Shown: piece after piece, positions 50,101 through 57,187 of the stretch
How the letters are laid out: each line of letters opens with the position of its first letter
How positions within the stretch are numbered: position 1 is the stretch's first letter
Assembly (NCBI GenBank): GCA_047967505.1
Contig: CM106541.1
DNA: 64,000 bases
Source of the DNA: Dipteris shenzhenensis
Taxonomy: Eukaryota; Polypodiophyta; Polypodiopsida; Gleicheniales
Direction: 5' to 3' (one strand)
Made by a program: the position numbers and the translations under genes
Notes under the pieces: model-generated
What the model was told of the DNA's origin: nothing
The model's input: the letters and a program-made list of their open reading frames with translations, nothing else
The model's database searches: none

Positions 50101-52251
50101 TACGAAAGGAGAACTCCCTATCAAGAGGTTCTTGAAGGAGAGACTGCTGTAAATCTATTTGTGGGTTATCATACTCAAGATGTGTAGAACTCTCACCTTA
50201 TCCCTCCTCTTCAAGAGGGGGTGAAGGTGTTCTTTCTCTCTCTCCTTGGGGTAATGGAGGAAAAGGAATAAGTTCATTGTTATATGTCCCTTCCCCTTCC
50301 ATTCTTTCCTTTTAGTAATACAAGAGAGAAAATGTCTTGCTGTAATTAAAAAAAAAAAGAGGTTTATTTTACAGCAAAAGTCAAGTGTTGTAGAGTTGGT
50401 GGTACTTATCCGACTCCCGCTTCGTTTGTGTTGAGAAGACACTTAAAATGACCTCCTTTCCCTTCTCTTTCAAGCTTTTCTTCTTGTATTTCTGCTGTAA
50501 ACTGGTACGCTCCGTTTGGGCTACTTGTTTTGAGCGAATTGGAGCTCTAGATACCATTATAGGGGGTACTTGATGGGTGGATCACCCCCCTTAAAATCTT
50601 ATTCCGATCCGACTTTCCGTTGGAGAGAACGGGGGATCCCTTTTCCTCATGGTTTAAGGATTTTCAAGACCAGCAATTTTCAGAAAAATCCCTTGTGTGA
50701 GAACCTCGGAGATCGGTTGGTCGTGATCCTCTTCCGCAACTTCTCTTGCGACTTCCGTCGTCCGCAATTGTCGCCCTCTTCTCGTCCCGCTCGTGGATCG
50801 TCACCGCTCTGATACCAAATGTGAAAAATCCACACTTTTCGAAAATGAAAATGTGTGCAATGCATGCAGAATTTGAATGCCGATTGGCCCTCCAATGGGG
50901 AAGAGCGCCCTCGTGAGAGTACTTGTTTCTTTTTCGACCTACATGCAAGGTGGGAGAGAGATGACGGATGAATGCAATGTGGTAGAGAGAATGCTACGTG
51001 AGATTCCCAATGAAAGGGTGATGCCCTTTCATTAATGTCCCTTGAGATCACTCAAGTTCCATCTTCCCATTTACACCTACCCTTATCCTATGACCCATGC
51101 ACCTATCATTCAATGCACTCTAATGCACCCTTTCCCTTTCCTATTGCCCCTAGGACCTAGACACGTGCGTGCACATCTTTATTACTAATCATTGGCCAAT
51201 GTTACATAGTTTTGGCGGTACTATTTACACCGCTTGATCGATCATAAATACAAACATATAACCGCACCATCAAATTGGCGCCTAACAATAATAAGGTTCT
51301 AATGACTATTAATTAACTAAATAATCATTTCTCTTGTCATGACAAAGCTGACCTAGGAACACTCCAAACTGAGGTAGAAGACTACGCCTCAATCCTAGAA
51401 CTGCCAGAGACTGTGCACACGACTGGCCAAGGTTTGCTGGAAAACTATGGGGCCAAAAGGTCCTATATATAGGGGCCAACCACCTGCTGATCTGGCTGAT
51501 GAGGTCTACTAACCTGGTCAACTCAGCCGACCTGTGCCTACACTTGCATTCACACACAGTTTCATAGTCACAGCCACAATTGTAGTGCCCATCCGTCCTC
51601 CAGTCACCAACTTCCTTGGGAGGGGACATGCACATGCAGATGCAGGCAGTCATGCTTGCAATCGCAGTGGGGGGGCTGTTGCGTCTAAATTGTAATGCAT
51701 TTTGCCCTGAGCTTGAGTACGTGTGGTGTATTGCTGCTGTATTTAGGGCACTTATGCATGATTGCGTATTTGCAACACGTGCTGTTTAGCTTGATGTGCA
51801 TTATAGCATGTGTGTTGTGCATGCAGCTTTAAGTAATGACTATGTTTTAATGTTCAAAAGGCTTTCCAAATTTTGGAAAGCCTTTTGAAAGCTAGCACTT
51901 TTCTTAACTTGAACATATGGTTGAAGAGATGATAGTCTTATCGTTTACTAGCCTCATATCTAAGCTCACATTATAAGTTTGCTGGACTGTCTTTCAGGCA
52001 AAGGAATATCCTGGTTATAATTTCATAGGTCTCATACTAGGACCTCGGGGAAATACACAGAAACGAATGGAAGCAGTAAGCTTGGAATTTCTGTACTACT
52101 ATGTTGTTGTACTACTATGTGTGTCTTTAGAAATTGCCATCAAGACTTGTAGCTAATTTTTTTTCTTATTATGATCTCTTAAATGCTGAATTGACAGGAA
52201 ACAGGTGCCAAGATTACGATTCGAGGCAAGGGAGCTGTGAAAGAAGGAAAG
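29194..52251 (+). CDS. SF1: splicing factor 1 / branchpoint-binding protein, exons 1-6, 3' part beyond window
   Basis: SF1 recognises the intron branchpoint in early spliceosome assembly in the nucleus and pairs with U2AF65. Exons 29194-29553, 29864-29992, 30207-30252, 30368-30450, 51998-52075 and 52198-52251 join in frame with GT/AG borders to give 250 residues. Seen in order: VIPKNKLSG (62-70); the U2AF-ligand motif RKTKWGPD with Trp101; [20 protein letters not shown] (144-163), matching the phosphorylated SPSP segment of animal SF1; LNPSYKPP; then the KH domain [18 protein letters not shown] with the GPRG loop (221-224) and [11 protein letters not shown]. The rest of KH-QUA2 and the zinc knuckles must lie beyond 64000 if the gene is whole. 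No internal stop is seen, so it looks functional. ATG 29194 is the first in frame and gives a plausible N terminus. Confidence 0.93.
29864..29992 (+). CDS. SF1: SF1 exon 2
   Basis: 43 codons in phase 0, preceded by GAGCAG and followed by GTGAGC. It encodes [14 protein letters not shown] and the SPSP motif. Intron 2 is 214 bp. Confidence 0.9.
30207..30252 (+). CDS. SF1: SF1 exon 3
   Basis: 46 nt encoding [15 protein letters not shown] plus one base, with acceptor CTGCAG and donor GTCATT. It forms the helical segment before the KH domain. Intron 3 is 115 bp. Confidence 0.88.
30368..30450 (+). CDS. SF1: SF1 exon 4
   Basis: 83 nt that restore the frame after exon 3 (split Gly codon), encoding [18 protein letters not shown] and on to FIP. 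Donor GTGAGC opens the 21.5-kb intron. Confidence 0.9.
30858..31160 (+). pseudogene. copia RNase H scrap
   Basis: The + strand frame shows [15 protein letters not shown], then SPNTIYTNN, a stop, and [11 protein letters not shown], which fit copia RNase H ([15 protein letters not shown]). The stop replaces the family Gln (CAG to TAG). Further decayed matches run to the RILGL end near 31150. The rest of the element is absent. Confidence 0.7.
31605..31648. repeat. (TC)n microsatellite
   Basis: 22 perfect TC units just upstream of the hAT-like reading frame. Confidence 0.95.
31657..32975 (+). pseudogene. hAT-type transposase N-terminal part: BED finger and DUF659
   Basis: A + strand series of frames gives a BED-type zinc finger around 31730-31800 ([20 protein letters not shown]). 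A Lys-rich linker follows (31843-32187). Then comes the DUF659 core: [22 protein letters not shown] and [11 protein letters not shown] (32255-32494), with a later Cys/His-rich CTCHCLGCN segment. It ends near 32970 with [17 protein letters not shown]. These domains belong to hAT-like DNA transposases. Stops at about 32187, 32235 and 32246 and several shifts kill it. The expected C-terminal dimerisation domain does not follow on this strand; it lies inverted at 33184-33870. Confidence 0.75.
33184..33870 (-). pseudogene. hAT transposase C-terminal dimerisation domain, inverted relative to its N-terminal part
   Basis: Minus-strand frames give [14 protein letters not shown], then [18 protein letters not shown] (near 33670), [19 protein letters not shown] and a shifted [15 protein letters not shown]. 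These are the signature blocks of the hAT C-terminal dimerisation region. An acidic tail ([17 protein letters not shown]) follows at about 33330-33190. Together with 31657-32975 this makes one nearly whole transposase with its last third flipped. No terminal inverted repeats were found. Confidence 0.75.
34050..34432 (-). mobile_element. LINE fragment (family C, post-RT region)
   Basis: The minus-strand frame resembles the post-RT part of the LINEs at 44176-48341 and 58735-62015: [20 protein letters not shown], then a shifted [17 protein letters not shown] and KTWLVP. It is cut at about 34050, where the hAT flank begins, and at 34432. Confidence 0.6.
34440..36787 (-). mobile_element. LINE fragment (family C, RT to C-terminal zinc region), decayed
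   Basis: Minus-strand frames follow family C: the EN-RT linker near 36700-36560, [18 protein letters not shown] (36556-36125), RT block remnants around 36100-35740, [20 protein letters not shown] (35741-35388), [13 protein letters not shown] (35509-35261), and the C-terminal Cys/His region [15 protein letters not shown] near 34850. A stretch of about 50 residues is missing near 35300. There are many stops. The upstream endonuclease part is cut off at the junction with the LINE A tail. Confidence 0.65.
36782..36811 (-). repeat. (TTC)n tail of LINE A with adjoining TCTCTC
   Basis: Eight TTC units on the minus strand follow the LINE A 3' end and are succeeded by TCTCTC, the same dinucleotide that precedes LINE A on its other side. 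Confidence 0.85.
36788..39472 (-). mobile_element. LINE A, 5' truncated copy with intact RT ORF
   Basis: The copy starts inside the endonuclease end ([10 protein letters not shown] at about 39468), directly after a (TC)n tract, and carries an open 840-codon ORF2 remainder. Its 3' end has CCCATAGGCC, a 13-nt hairpin (GTCTTCAGAGGAC, about 36825-36837), ATAATATA and a (TTC)n tail. Five-prime truncation and a repeat tail are normal products of target-primed reverse transcription. It is the best-preserved RT in the window. Confidence 0.85.
36925..39447 (-). CDS. LINE A ORF2: reverse transcriptase with C-terminal Cys/His motif (840 codons)
   Basis: The non-LTR reverse transcriptase copies element RNA at the nicked target. 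The frame has no stop. It contains the pre-RT linker (1-240), [16 protein letters not shown] (about 253-268), [16 protein letters not shown] (about 296-311), [16 protein letters not shown] (about 332-347), [16 protein letters not shown], the catalytic [11 protein letters not shown] (about 435), KTKLMIV, and near the end [20 protein letters not shown], a CX2C…H…C motif. The first ATG is internal: the true ORF2 would begin upstream with the endonuclease, of which only [10 protein letters not shown] remains. It sits in an SF1 intron, antisense to the host gene. Confidence 0.88.
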   Translation of the reverse strand: MELNILLAKATLEERKTVEGNYHINEAKKVEYAETLETCLLGKQKIGWTELKNAILTTAKSVLGYKKSNKECKKGLPNNVWFDAECKAARNALKGIPMGDEKRAAEKQLHALTRKKRRAHIVNKEWTDAIDFIKHPRRAWKGIKQRSNDIMGDFTETQMLEYAQQLYTHPKARPIVSIPLSSNTQGLFSLKDVQDGLKKMVNGKAADTLHLVAELIKWTNEHTQRHIAMALNQALMHGFPTEWQENWIKPIYKGGDRNQLTNYRTIMVCSTLAKLYSTIVETKLSAWAEKENKRAMGQAGFRPKHCTVDHLVTLRVLMEESRLKGKPLFCCFIDFKKAFDTVPRDVLWERMECIGVPEEIRFAVFRLYEKVKCQLKCKDGMSQEFYSNMGVKQGCPLSPTLFGLCIDRLEELVNEEACKDELYSPHLAGLVIWLLLYADDVVVFTDSESKMQKMMDIFSIFCAESGMAINVNKTKLMIVKTIQPSSPLQILYKGQPIETVHSFKYLGIEIPANNRWNSCVQRRLDAGWAKYFQFENECNNSNTRRWQVRNMIFGAYVIQTVLYGVEVWGGSISPSTWNEIEKMQKSFIRRHLGIKATTPYSLLLLETGCIPIELHALKRVLRYITKVKCMDNERLPKRAWNESQKLQKTNKGKILTSGWAQDLKKWFKKWEVEEYLNYSSEEIDEEAFHYDLLNALHRKWQTAENKDKFEYYRTYINPEYWSIYTGRETTTQKYICTPIAVHKRRALASLRTRSHQLQIETGGWKKMPRESRICQLCDQGMVETEEHMVMICPHYAHIREEFNHLLEGHNKLADLLHKGSPSALGTFVYKLFKHRNPPES
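39473..39509 (-). repeat. (TC)n tail of element B
   Basis: Perfect (TC)n on the minus strand. Its right side is the 3' end of element B (TAATAGA before the repeat) and its left side the 5' end of LINE A. Confidence 0.9.
39510..40861 (-). mobile_element. element B: ORF1-only LINE derivative
   Basis: It carries an L1-type ORF1 (40559-39774), then only about 250 bp before a 3' terminus that matches LINE A and family C: CCCATAAGCCC, a pyrimidine/purine block, TTAATAGA, (TC)n. No endonuclease or RT lies between, so ORF2 is missing. It is bounded on its other side by the (TC)n tail of the next LINE (40862-40916). Two copies of GGACAAAGTGCAAAACATAA occur in the 3' part (39547-39616). Confidence 0.6.
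39774..40559 (-). CDS. LINE ORF1 protein, RNA-binding, L1 coiled-coil/RRM/CTD type
   Basis: 261 codons. It contains [20 protein letters not shown] (coiled-coil-like, about 50-75), a Lys/Glu-rich spacer, an RRM-like part starting NKKILRIGG, and [14 protein letters not shown], which corresponds to the start of the C-terminal domain. From there the homologous frame shifts by one base: an alternative frame continues [22 protein letters not shown], matching the CTD of the ORF1 at 62946-63731, so the last 25 or so residues of this ORF are out of frame. The protein would coat element RNA. In the shifted frame the ORF1 end (TAA) overlaps an ATG that opens [10 protein letters not shown], a possible ORF2 start. 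Confidence 0.65.
   Translation of the reverse strand: MVQANMEFPKTKLFASTLTSQPSYSSVAATPSLYALTFKRRIGSDPQEQIYYLLHEIRELRLMVAALGRKVREMKSKDKQEIIVEVMETCSTSPPTTTIVSTVKEIIKTQVSSAKEEMAIVANYKINKVDVYAEVKEQEAVVHNKKILRIGGSPKDCCGSSSEDVALTEDEKIMCLKKNIPQIEWNENHISYISQKGTQVQIYINERIERVNILRQTNKLKGTKIWISEELTPTSSNKEILNSPKSRTHIKLENGQSNEME
40862..40916 (-). repeat. (TC)n tail of family C LINE
   Basis: 27 perfect units adjoining the LINE 3' hairpin on one side and element B on the other. Confidence 0.95.
41090..41127. repeat. (CATCGT)n hexanucleotide repeat
   Basis: Six or so units inside the 3' untranslated part of the LINE at 40862-42987. Confidence 0.9.
42988..43439. other. intron stretch, no feature recognised
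   Basis: T-rich DNA between the truncated LINE and the copia gag remnant. Short hydrophobic frames only. Confidence 0.4.
43440..44010 (-). pseudogene. copia gag remnant
   Basis: The minus-strand frame contains [20 protein letters not shown] (about 43990-43930), [18 protein letters not shown] and, after stops, [18 protein letters not shown]. The order matches the copia gag domain (LxGxNYxxWxxxMxxxL, then a LHxLQ helix). It is interrupted by several stops and the rest of the element is missing. The LINE at 44176 begins just to the right. Confidence 0.6.
44181..44334 (+). pseudogene. LINE ORF1 C-terminal domain, ending TAG in frame with ORF2
   Basis: [20 protein letters not shown] followed by [19 protein letters not shown] matches the end of the ORF1 at 62946-63731. 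The stop TAG at 44332-44334 is followed in the same frame by the endonuclease start ([15 protein letters not shown]). Confidence 0.75.
45029..48118 (+). pseudogene. family C ORF2: endonuclease end, reverse transcriptase, Cys/His region; nine TAG codons
   Basis: One frame of 1030 codons. The endonuclease end ([19 protein letters not shown]) precedes RT blocks: [43 protein letters not shown] (about 46207), [28 protein letters not shown] (about 46510), [14 protein letters not shown]. The C-terminal region reads RLCILCDC, stop, [15 protein letters not shown]. Stops at 46358, 46394, 46673, 46832, 47201, 47330, 47606, 47654 and 47795 are all TAG; compared with the other family C copies, six stand for Gln, two for Trp and one for Tyr. 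No frameshift occurs over 3.1 kb. Confidence 0.85.
48318..48341 (+). repeat. (TTTC)n LINE tail
   Basis: Six units directly after the LINE 3' end. Confidence 0.9.
48497..48508 (-). other. possible retrotransposon primer site beside an LTR fragment
   Basis: TGGTATCAAAGC on the minus strand is the tRNA-iMet-type primer site, and the adjoining sequence on the right starts TG at 48509. No partner LTR was found, so an isolated 5' end of a copia element is only a suggestion. Confidence 0.35.
48757..49281 (-). repeat. chromovirus 3' LTR (525 bp)
   Basis: On the minus strand it begins TGTCATGACAAGAG and ends GATTTTTCACA. Nearly identical to 50820-51344. Confidence 0.9.
49282..49292 (-). other. polypurine tract
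   Basis: GCAGGAGGGAG on the minus strand directly before the 3' LTR. Confidence 0.75.
49368..50000 (-). pseudogene. gypsy integrase C terminus with chromodomain
   Basis: Minus-strand frame: [20 protein letters not shown], then [20 protein letters not shown] (about 49750), [20 protein letters not shown], and a chromodomain ending [19 protein letters not shown] near 49420. The PxxxGPFxI and FHVSxLK blocks and the chromodomain (Y-L-V-K-W-x-x-W-E type) define chromoviruses, which use the domain to choose chromatin targets. One TAG occurs at about 49922. The catalytic core is absent. Confidence 0.85.
50001..50805 (-). pseudogene. chromovirus leader / gag-like residue
   Basis: Minus-strand frames around 50120-50000 ([20 protein letters not shown], then [19 protein letters not shown]) have coding character and run up to the integrase piece. 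The sequence next to the primer site has no clear motif. It is probably the 5' leader and a decayed gag. Identity is inferred from position. Confidence 0.4.
50806..50817 (-). other. primer binding site (tRNA-iMet)
   Basis: TGGTATCAGAGC followed by GGTGAC on the minus strand, two bases after the 5' LTR end. Confidence 0.88.
50820..51344 (-). repeat. chromovirus 5' LTR (525 bp)
   Basis: TG/CA-ended partner of 48757-49281, same length. Confidence 0.9.
51345..51997 (+). other. SF1: end of SF1 intron 4
   Basis: No repeat recognised. A 20-base inverted repeat around TTTCCAAATTTTGGAAAGCC lies near 51865-51890. The pyrimidine tract and TTTCAG acceptor follow at 51990-51997. Confidence 0.5.
51998..52075 (+). 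CDS. SF1: SF1 exon 5 (KH domain)
   Basis: 26 codons in phase 0 encoding [19 protein letters not shown] and TQKRMEA, with the GPRG RNA-binding loop. Acceptor TTTCAG, donor GTAAGC. Intron 5 is 122 bp. Confidence 0.93.
52198..52251 (+). CDS. SF1: SF1 exon 6 (KH domain)
   Basis: 18 codons encoding [18 protein letters not shown], with acceptor TTGACAG and donor GTCTGT. Intron 6 has no further recognisable SF1 exon before the window end, so it exceeds 11.7 kb. Confidence 0.93.
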
Positions 52252-52767
52252 GTCTGTGTCAAGACTTGTCTGTGACAATAAACTGTCTAACCTATTAGTT
52301 TGGTAAAGCAAAGATATCATTCATCTTTAGCACTAAAACAAGGGGTTGACTACTGATGCTTGATGGATGGAGAAACACACCAATGTTCTGTATCTATTAC
52401 ATGGTTGCTCCATGTGTACTTCAGATTGTCTTGCTCTATGTTTATTCATCTTGATAGAGGTGGAGTTCCTACAGGGTCGTGGTTTTGCTTGGAACTAAGT
52501 GCTGCTAGGGAACTATTTTACATGTGTTCTTAAAATGAAAATGCTGTTGGGATTTTGTTTAACGTGTTGAGTCATGGGGCGTCCAGAGGCTGTTTCATGA
52601 GGAATATTTTGAAGGTATATATACCTCTTCTTGTAATAAATGGGTGGACTTGCCTTTTGCTGTAAAACTTGTCTCAGTTCATTTATGATGTCTAAGAACA
52701 TATTATCCCATCCAATCACAAATTGCAGTTTAGCTATGGATTTTATACTATTGGGAGAGTCTCTATC

Positions 52768-53535
52768 TGTTAGAATGGACTTTTTTGACAGAAACCATAA
52801 CCCAGCAGAATGATCTCAAATCCTCACTGATCTCTCTCACGATAGATACACTTACTCGCTGAAGTTCCACACAGAAAGTACAGCATAGAAAGGAGAAGTA
52901 GAACTCAGAATATATTCATCCACAACCGTGGGAAAAGTGCTCAAGAATAAGCTGAACACATCCAGCGAGAGAGGCTGGGCACAATAGCAATCAAGGATGA
53001 TTGTTCCCTATTGAGAACTACAGAAGAGAATCTGTATCACGCTCTTTCAGTATTTGGGGGCCTTCAGAGGCTCCAGGGGACTGCTGGAAAGTGTGCTGGA
53101 ACAGGTGCCTTTTTATAGGCAATGAGGAGGGCTGTGAACCCTGCAAGAAAATAGAATGCATATATGCAAGATGATGAAAAAGATGCGCATGGAAGTGCTA
53201 TTGAAGGAGACCAAGGTAAGTCTACAGCTGGGGATGAGATAAACTTGCAACAACAGAAATTGAGGATCATCAAGAACAAAGGCAATCAGCTTCTTTCTGA
53301 GGAGCGTGATCTCTTAAGGCACAATAATGCTACATCCTTGTCGGTAGACCACCAAAGTACACTAATGCATGGGGATTTTACAGCAATACCCCTCAAGATG
53401 CAAGCTGGGTAGCAGGCAAAATATTTATTACACAACAACCAGCCAGAACCATCCATCTTTGGGAAGCTTATTAGTGAGCAGCTGACTATGATCTTGCCCA
53501 TTGGGAACTTCAGCCAGAGAATTCCCCCCGTGACA
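52768..53535 (-). repeat. probable solo LTR (768 bp)
   Basis: The segment starts TGTTAGAATGG and ends CCGTGACA; on the minus strand it has a CTATAAAAAGG box near 53110-53120 and begins TGTCACGGGGGG. No second copy, primer site or clear target duplication (CTATC against CTTTT) was found, so the boundaries are inferred from the TG/CA ends. Confidence 0.4.
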
Positions 53536-53539
53536 CTTT

Positions 53540-54150
53540 TAAATTGATGATATCGTTGGTTACGTTAGGGGGATAGAGACCGGTCGTCACTACCACCATT
53601 TGGCACATCCCAACCTGCTGTTGAATGCTTTTAGGTTAGCCTTTCCTTCTAGCACTTATTTTTCAGCTCTATTTCAGCACAATGCCTATGAGAGGAGTTG
53701 GTCTCGATCTCAATCAGACAGGATCTAGACCACCTCAAATGCAGCTTGGACGTATTATGTGGAACGGCACCATATGCCCCATATTCCATGGGTTTGTGGG
53801 GCGAGTGGGACATTGATATTGCCTTTTCAAAGCTGCACCATGCTTACATGGGCCTATCATATGAGGTCAGGGCTAATTTGTCTTTCTTACATTATGGCAA
53901 GGGCCTGGTTGGACAAGTGTGTGGTAGACACTTACAATATATTTGGACGGTCCTCAGATGCAAAGGAGAAACCAAGACTCCTAATGAGCGGGAAGAATGG
54001 CTCTCAAATTGATGAGGGAAAGATCCTTTGTGATGGCATGCGCCATGCCTACACCTGGTTGAGGGTTAGGACTTCACATTGGAAGCCGTAGCTACACATG
54101 GGCAGCTTTCAAAAACCTCATGGGTGTCATGGTTAGAGGAAAATAACAGC
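53540..54150 (+). pseudogene. unidentified coding-like tract
   Basis: + strand frames with ordinary composition: MPMRGVGLDLNQTGSRPPQM and MWNGTICPIFHG near 53680-53800, and SKLHHAYMGLSYEVRANLSF in another frame (53698-54012). No family recognised. Frames are broken. Confidence 0.25.
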
Positions 54151-54398
54151 GGTACAGCCTAGGCTTGAAGGCCTTACGTGTGAGGACTGAATATTGTTTT
54201 AGCCATTTTGACATACATCACCTCTCACACAACTCTATCTGAAACACACGCAACCAATAAAACACAGCAAACAAACTCTGTGTCTGTTTATATTACAAGA
54301 GGCGGTTCCTAAAGTGGAAACCAGCAATTACAATATTAGATGATTTCATTGTATGACAAGTAAATAGTGTAATCTATTTGACGAATCAGTAGGCTACT

Positions 54399-54448
54399 AC
54401 ACACACACACGCGCGTGCGCGCGCACATGCACGCACACACAGAGAGAG
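54399..54448. repeat. AC/GC microsatellite
   Basis: (AC)n with GCGCGTGCGCGCGC in the middle. Confidence 0.9.
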
Positions 54449-54659
54449 CTGATGGAGACAAAGGCAGGGAGAAAATGCCCATTGGGGCAGCAGCAAGGAA
54501 GAAAACAGAAAGGCCGAGCCCTCACTTGATCACGCACAGGGGAAACCCCTCCAAGGGGTGGTGCAAGACAAGGGAACCTTCCTGGGCCAAGGCGTAGGGA
54601 AGCCAAGGCTGTAAGGGGGTTGGGAGATGCAAAAGCAGGGTCACCACAGTAGGAGAGCT

Positions 54660-54661
<2 letters not shown>

Positions 54662-54695
<34 letters not shown>
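54662..54695. repeat. (CA)n microsatellite
   Basis: About 17 perfect CA units. Confidence 0.95.
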
Positions 54696-54699
<4 letters not shown>

Positions 54700-54849
54700 A
54701 TAGACTTTTGGTGAAGATTTTGATGCTTTATAGAACATAGTAGCTTCCCCTGATGGGGAGCTCAAAATTACATCAGCTGAAAATCTCAGTATATGACAAG
54801 TATACATTATAGTCTATGTAGTGAGTTTGCAAACAATCAAAGAAAGATG

Positions 54850-55380
54850 GCTGTAGAGAGTGCCGGAAAAAAGGGAAAGTGGAAAACCAAAGACTCTATG
54901 ATTTCGATCCTTCCATAGAGTCCAAAGTGTCTAGTAATGAACCCAAACGAAAAACAACTCAAACCCGTGCCTTTCAGCCCTTAAAGAATTGCCCTGCAAA
55001 GAGTCGTGGCCATGCCATTCCAAGTTTGAAAGGATATGCTTCCACATTTTGGAGACCAAAGGACAACTTTTGATCTTCCCATCAATACAGCCAAACAGAA
55101 AATTCCACCAAGTGGGCTGCCAATAACCAAAGCAGAGGTGCTGATTTGCAAAAGCAAATAGCGCATCATGGCAATCCAAGGTTGATCACCTTGCATAAAT
55201 TGCAGCATCATTTTGCCCTTATGAGCAAGGATATGCAAGTGAATGTTGAGAATATTTAAATCCCCATGCATCTTTGGCGAACATAGACGTTGCACTGAAA
55301 GCAATCTCAAACTTTTTGGTCATGTTTGGAACACCAAAAAGTTTCCATAATGGTTGACATAAAGCATGTAAGTTCTTCTT
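54850..55380 (-). pseudogene. plant L1 ORF2 C-terminal scrap (zf-RVT region)
   Basis: Minus-strand frames contain MHGDLNILNIHLHILAHKGK with a following MLQFMQGDQPWI, then MWKHILSNLEW and a run ending TLWKDRNHRVFG. These resemble the region after the RT in plant L1 elements (GGLGLxNL…LxKW, then the W…WxxRN motif). Assigned from pattern only; several shifts. Confidence 0.45.
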
Positions 55381-55409
55381 GGTCGTATGAATCAGTATTT
55401 GATTTAAAA

Positions 55410-55425
55410 GGGGGGGGGGGGGGGG
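55410..55425. repeat. G16 homopolymer
   Basis: Sixteen consecutive G residues; length is a likely sequencing weak point. Confidence 0.9.
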
Positions 55426-55439
55426 CAATGAATCGAACA

Positions 55440-56620
55440 CATAAGAAGCATCTACACAAGGCTGTTTTTTACAGTCCGATAAAGGCAAAGCTGCTTGCTC
55501 GACAAAACATCCCTGTTGACAATAGACTTCCCTATGCTAGGTTGATACAAGCTGTAGCCTTTGCTTTGTGAGCCGTAGCCAATGAATATGCATTGGACTG
55601 CCTCATCTTCCAACTTGTGCCTGAATTGAGAGGGAACTTGTGCATTTGCTAAGCACCCAAAAACCGGCATGTGTGAAATCACAGGCTTTCGGCTTTCCAT
55701 GCTTCATAAGGAGTGATTGTCTTCAATGCTTGTGTGGGTGCTCTATTGAACACATAGTTGGCACACATGATTGCATCCAATCAAAACTTGTTGGAAAAAG
55801 GCTTCCCCTTAAGCATGCGTTTGGCCATTTCCATCAACGTTTGATTCTTGCGCTCTGCTAGTCTATTCTATTTTTGGAGTGTATGGCATTGTGTACTGAT
55901 GTATAATGCCCTGGGCTGCTAAAACTTTAGGAAATTCATTGGACATGTGCTCACCCACCTGTCAGTGTGGAGGGTCGAGACCTTGTTTTCACTCTCATTT
56001 TTAGCCATGGCAAGGAAATGCTTGGAAAAGCAAGGACATCTGATATGGATTTCAAGGGATGAATCCACGTGTGTTTGGTAAATCTATCCACAGGTGACAA
56101 AGTATTGGGCACCTTGCATGTGATGATGTTTGCATTGTGCCACATACATTATTATGTCCTAAGGGCAACTTCTTGGATGCACCAACAGTCCCATCTTTTG
56201 GAGAGGAGAGCTGATGCATTTTGCCCTATAAGCAGTCCTCACAGACATGTTTGGTAATTGCATGCATTTGTGGAAGGTCCACTATTAGGTGCATTTTCAC
56301 CAGACTACCATAGTTGAGATGTCCAATCTCTCATGCCAAAAATGTGTGTCTGCAATTCCAGATTCAGCTGCTGCATTTGCTTCTGTAACAGCCCCTTTTT
56401 TCATTAGGCATCAAGATGGTACAGCCCTCTAGAAATTGTTCCAGTAAGTACGATATAGTTATCATGTCGGTTGTCATACACGGCACAATGATAGCTTTGA
56501 TAGGGGCGATATATACCTCGGAGAAGCTGAGATTTCTGCTCGGCCATTTGCAAGTACTCCTGTTTGGTCCTTCTGATGGACACCATCTTCTACGTTGTGT
56601 GCCCAAGCTATATTGTGTTT
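55440..56620 (-). pseudogene. copia integrase remnant
   Basis: At 55700-55452 the minus-strand frame contains MPVFGCLANAQVPSQFRHKL, CIFIGYGSQSKGYSLYQP and VNRDVLSS, the standard end of copia integrase. Upstream, DRFTKHTWIHPLKS (56145-55951) matches the DDYSRxTWxxxL block. The 56606-56364 region is the pre-integrase part. Decayed by many shifts; no RT follows on the left. Confidence 0.7.
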
Positions 56621-57187
56621 GTTACAGGGGAAAGCATAGCTAATGTCACCCTCTTTGAAGCTAGTCAAGCTAAGCTATGCATGGCATTCACATTGTCGAG
56701 GTCATCTCTCAAGTTTCGTAAATCCACCTACAAACCAGAGAAAAGGGTTCAGATGAAATTGCAAAGCCATTTTTGAACTAAAAATGCTCATTTAAAAGCA
56801 CAGGGGACTTTGTATCACTGCCATCCTGGTTGACGTTCTTTCTTCTCAGCAAAAACAGAGGAATTTCATTGGGCTTGTTTTAATTTAAAAAATTTCTCAC
56901 ATCCTTTAAAACAGCTCTGGCACTATGTTGCTTCTATCTCAATGAACCTTTATCTCTCTGATTTGTGTTCCAGGAAATTGCTCTCTCGCATGCTTTGGCA
57001 TCATGCTTCAGATGTGCTCATGGGCAGCAGGAGCGTTTGTAAGTGCAAGACCTTGCTGATGCTTCTTTTTCTCCGAAGCAATGCGCTTCCAACACTCTGA
57101 GATATGATGTACGGGCTTAGTTGTAGCACTTCTTCTTCTCCCACTAGCTGGGCTAGAAGAAGATGAGGTCTAGAAGTAGGTTTTGGC

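Larger units (their letters stand above)
48757..51344 (-). mobile_element. internally deleted Ty3/gypsy chromovirus
   Basis: Two 525-bp LTRs (48757-49281 and 50820-51344) of very high similarity surround only 1,538 bp. On the minus strand the right LTR is 5' and is followed by a tRNA-iMet primer site. The interior keeps a 5' leader or gag-like part and jumps to the integrase C terminus with a chromodomain. Protease, RT, RNase H and the integrase core are gone. The flanks (GAACT and AAGCT) do not form a clean duplication, so a recombinant origin or mutation is possible. Identical LTR length and few differences suggest recent insertion. Confidence 0.85.
30451..51997 (+). other. SF1: SF1 intron 4, 21,547 bp, packed with transposons
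   Basis: Bounded by GTGAGC and TTTCAG in phase 0, just before the KH domain. It contains a copia scrap, a rearranged hAT element, at least six LINE segments, a copia gag piece and a deleted chromovirus. Very little unique sequence is left, mainly near 30460-30850 and 51660-51997. Confidence 0.9.

Noticed and set aside
53164-53220. Exon-like frame (DDEKDAHGSAIEGDQ) ending at a strong GTAAGT, considered as SF1 exon 7
   Set aside because: The SF1 family continues after KEGK with a conserved segment (NEDLHVLVEA type) that is not here, and the region lies inside a probable solo LTR.
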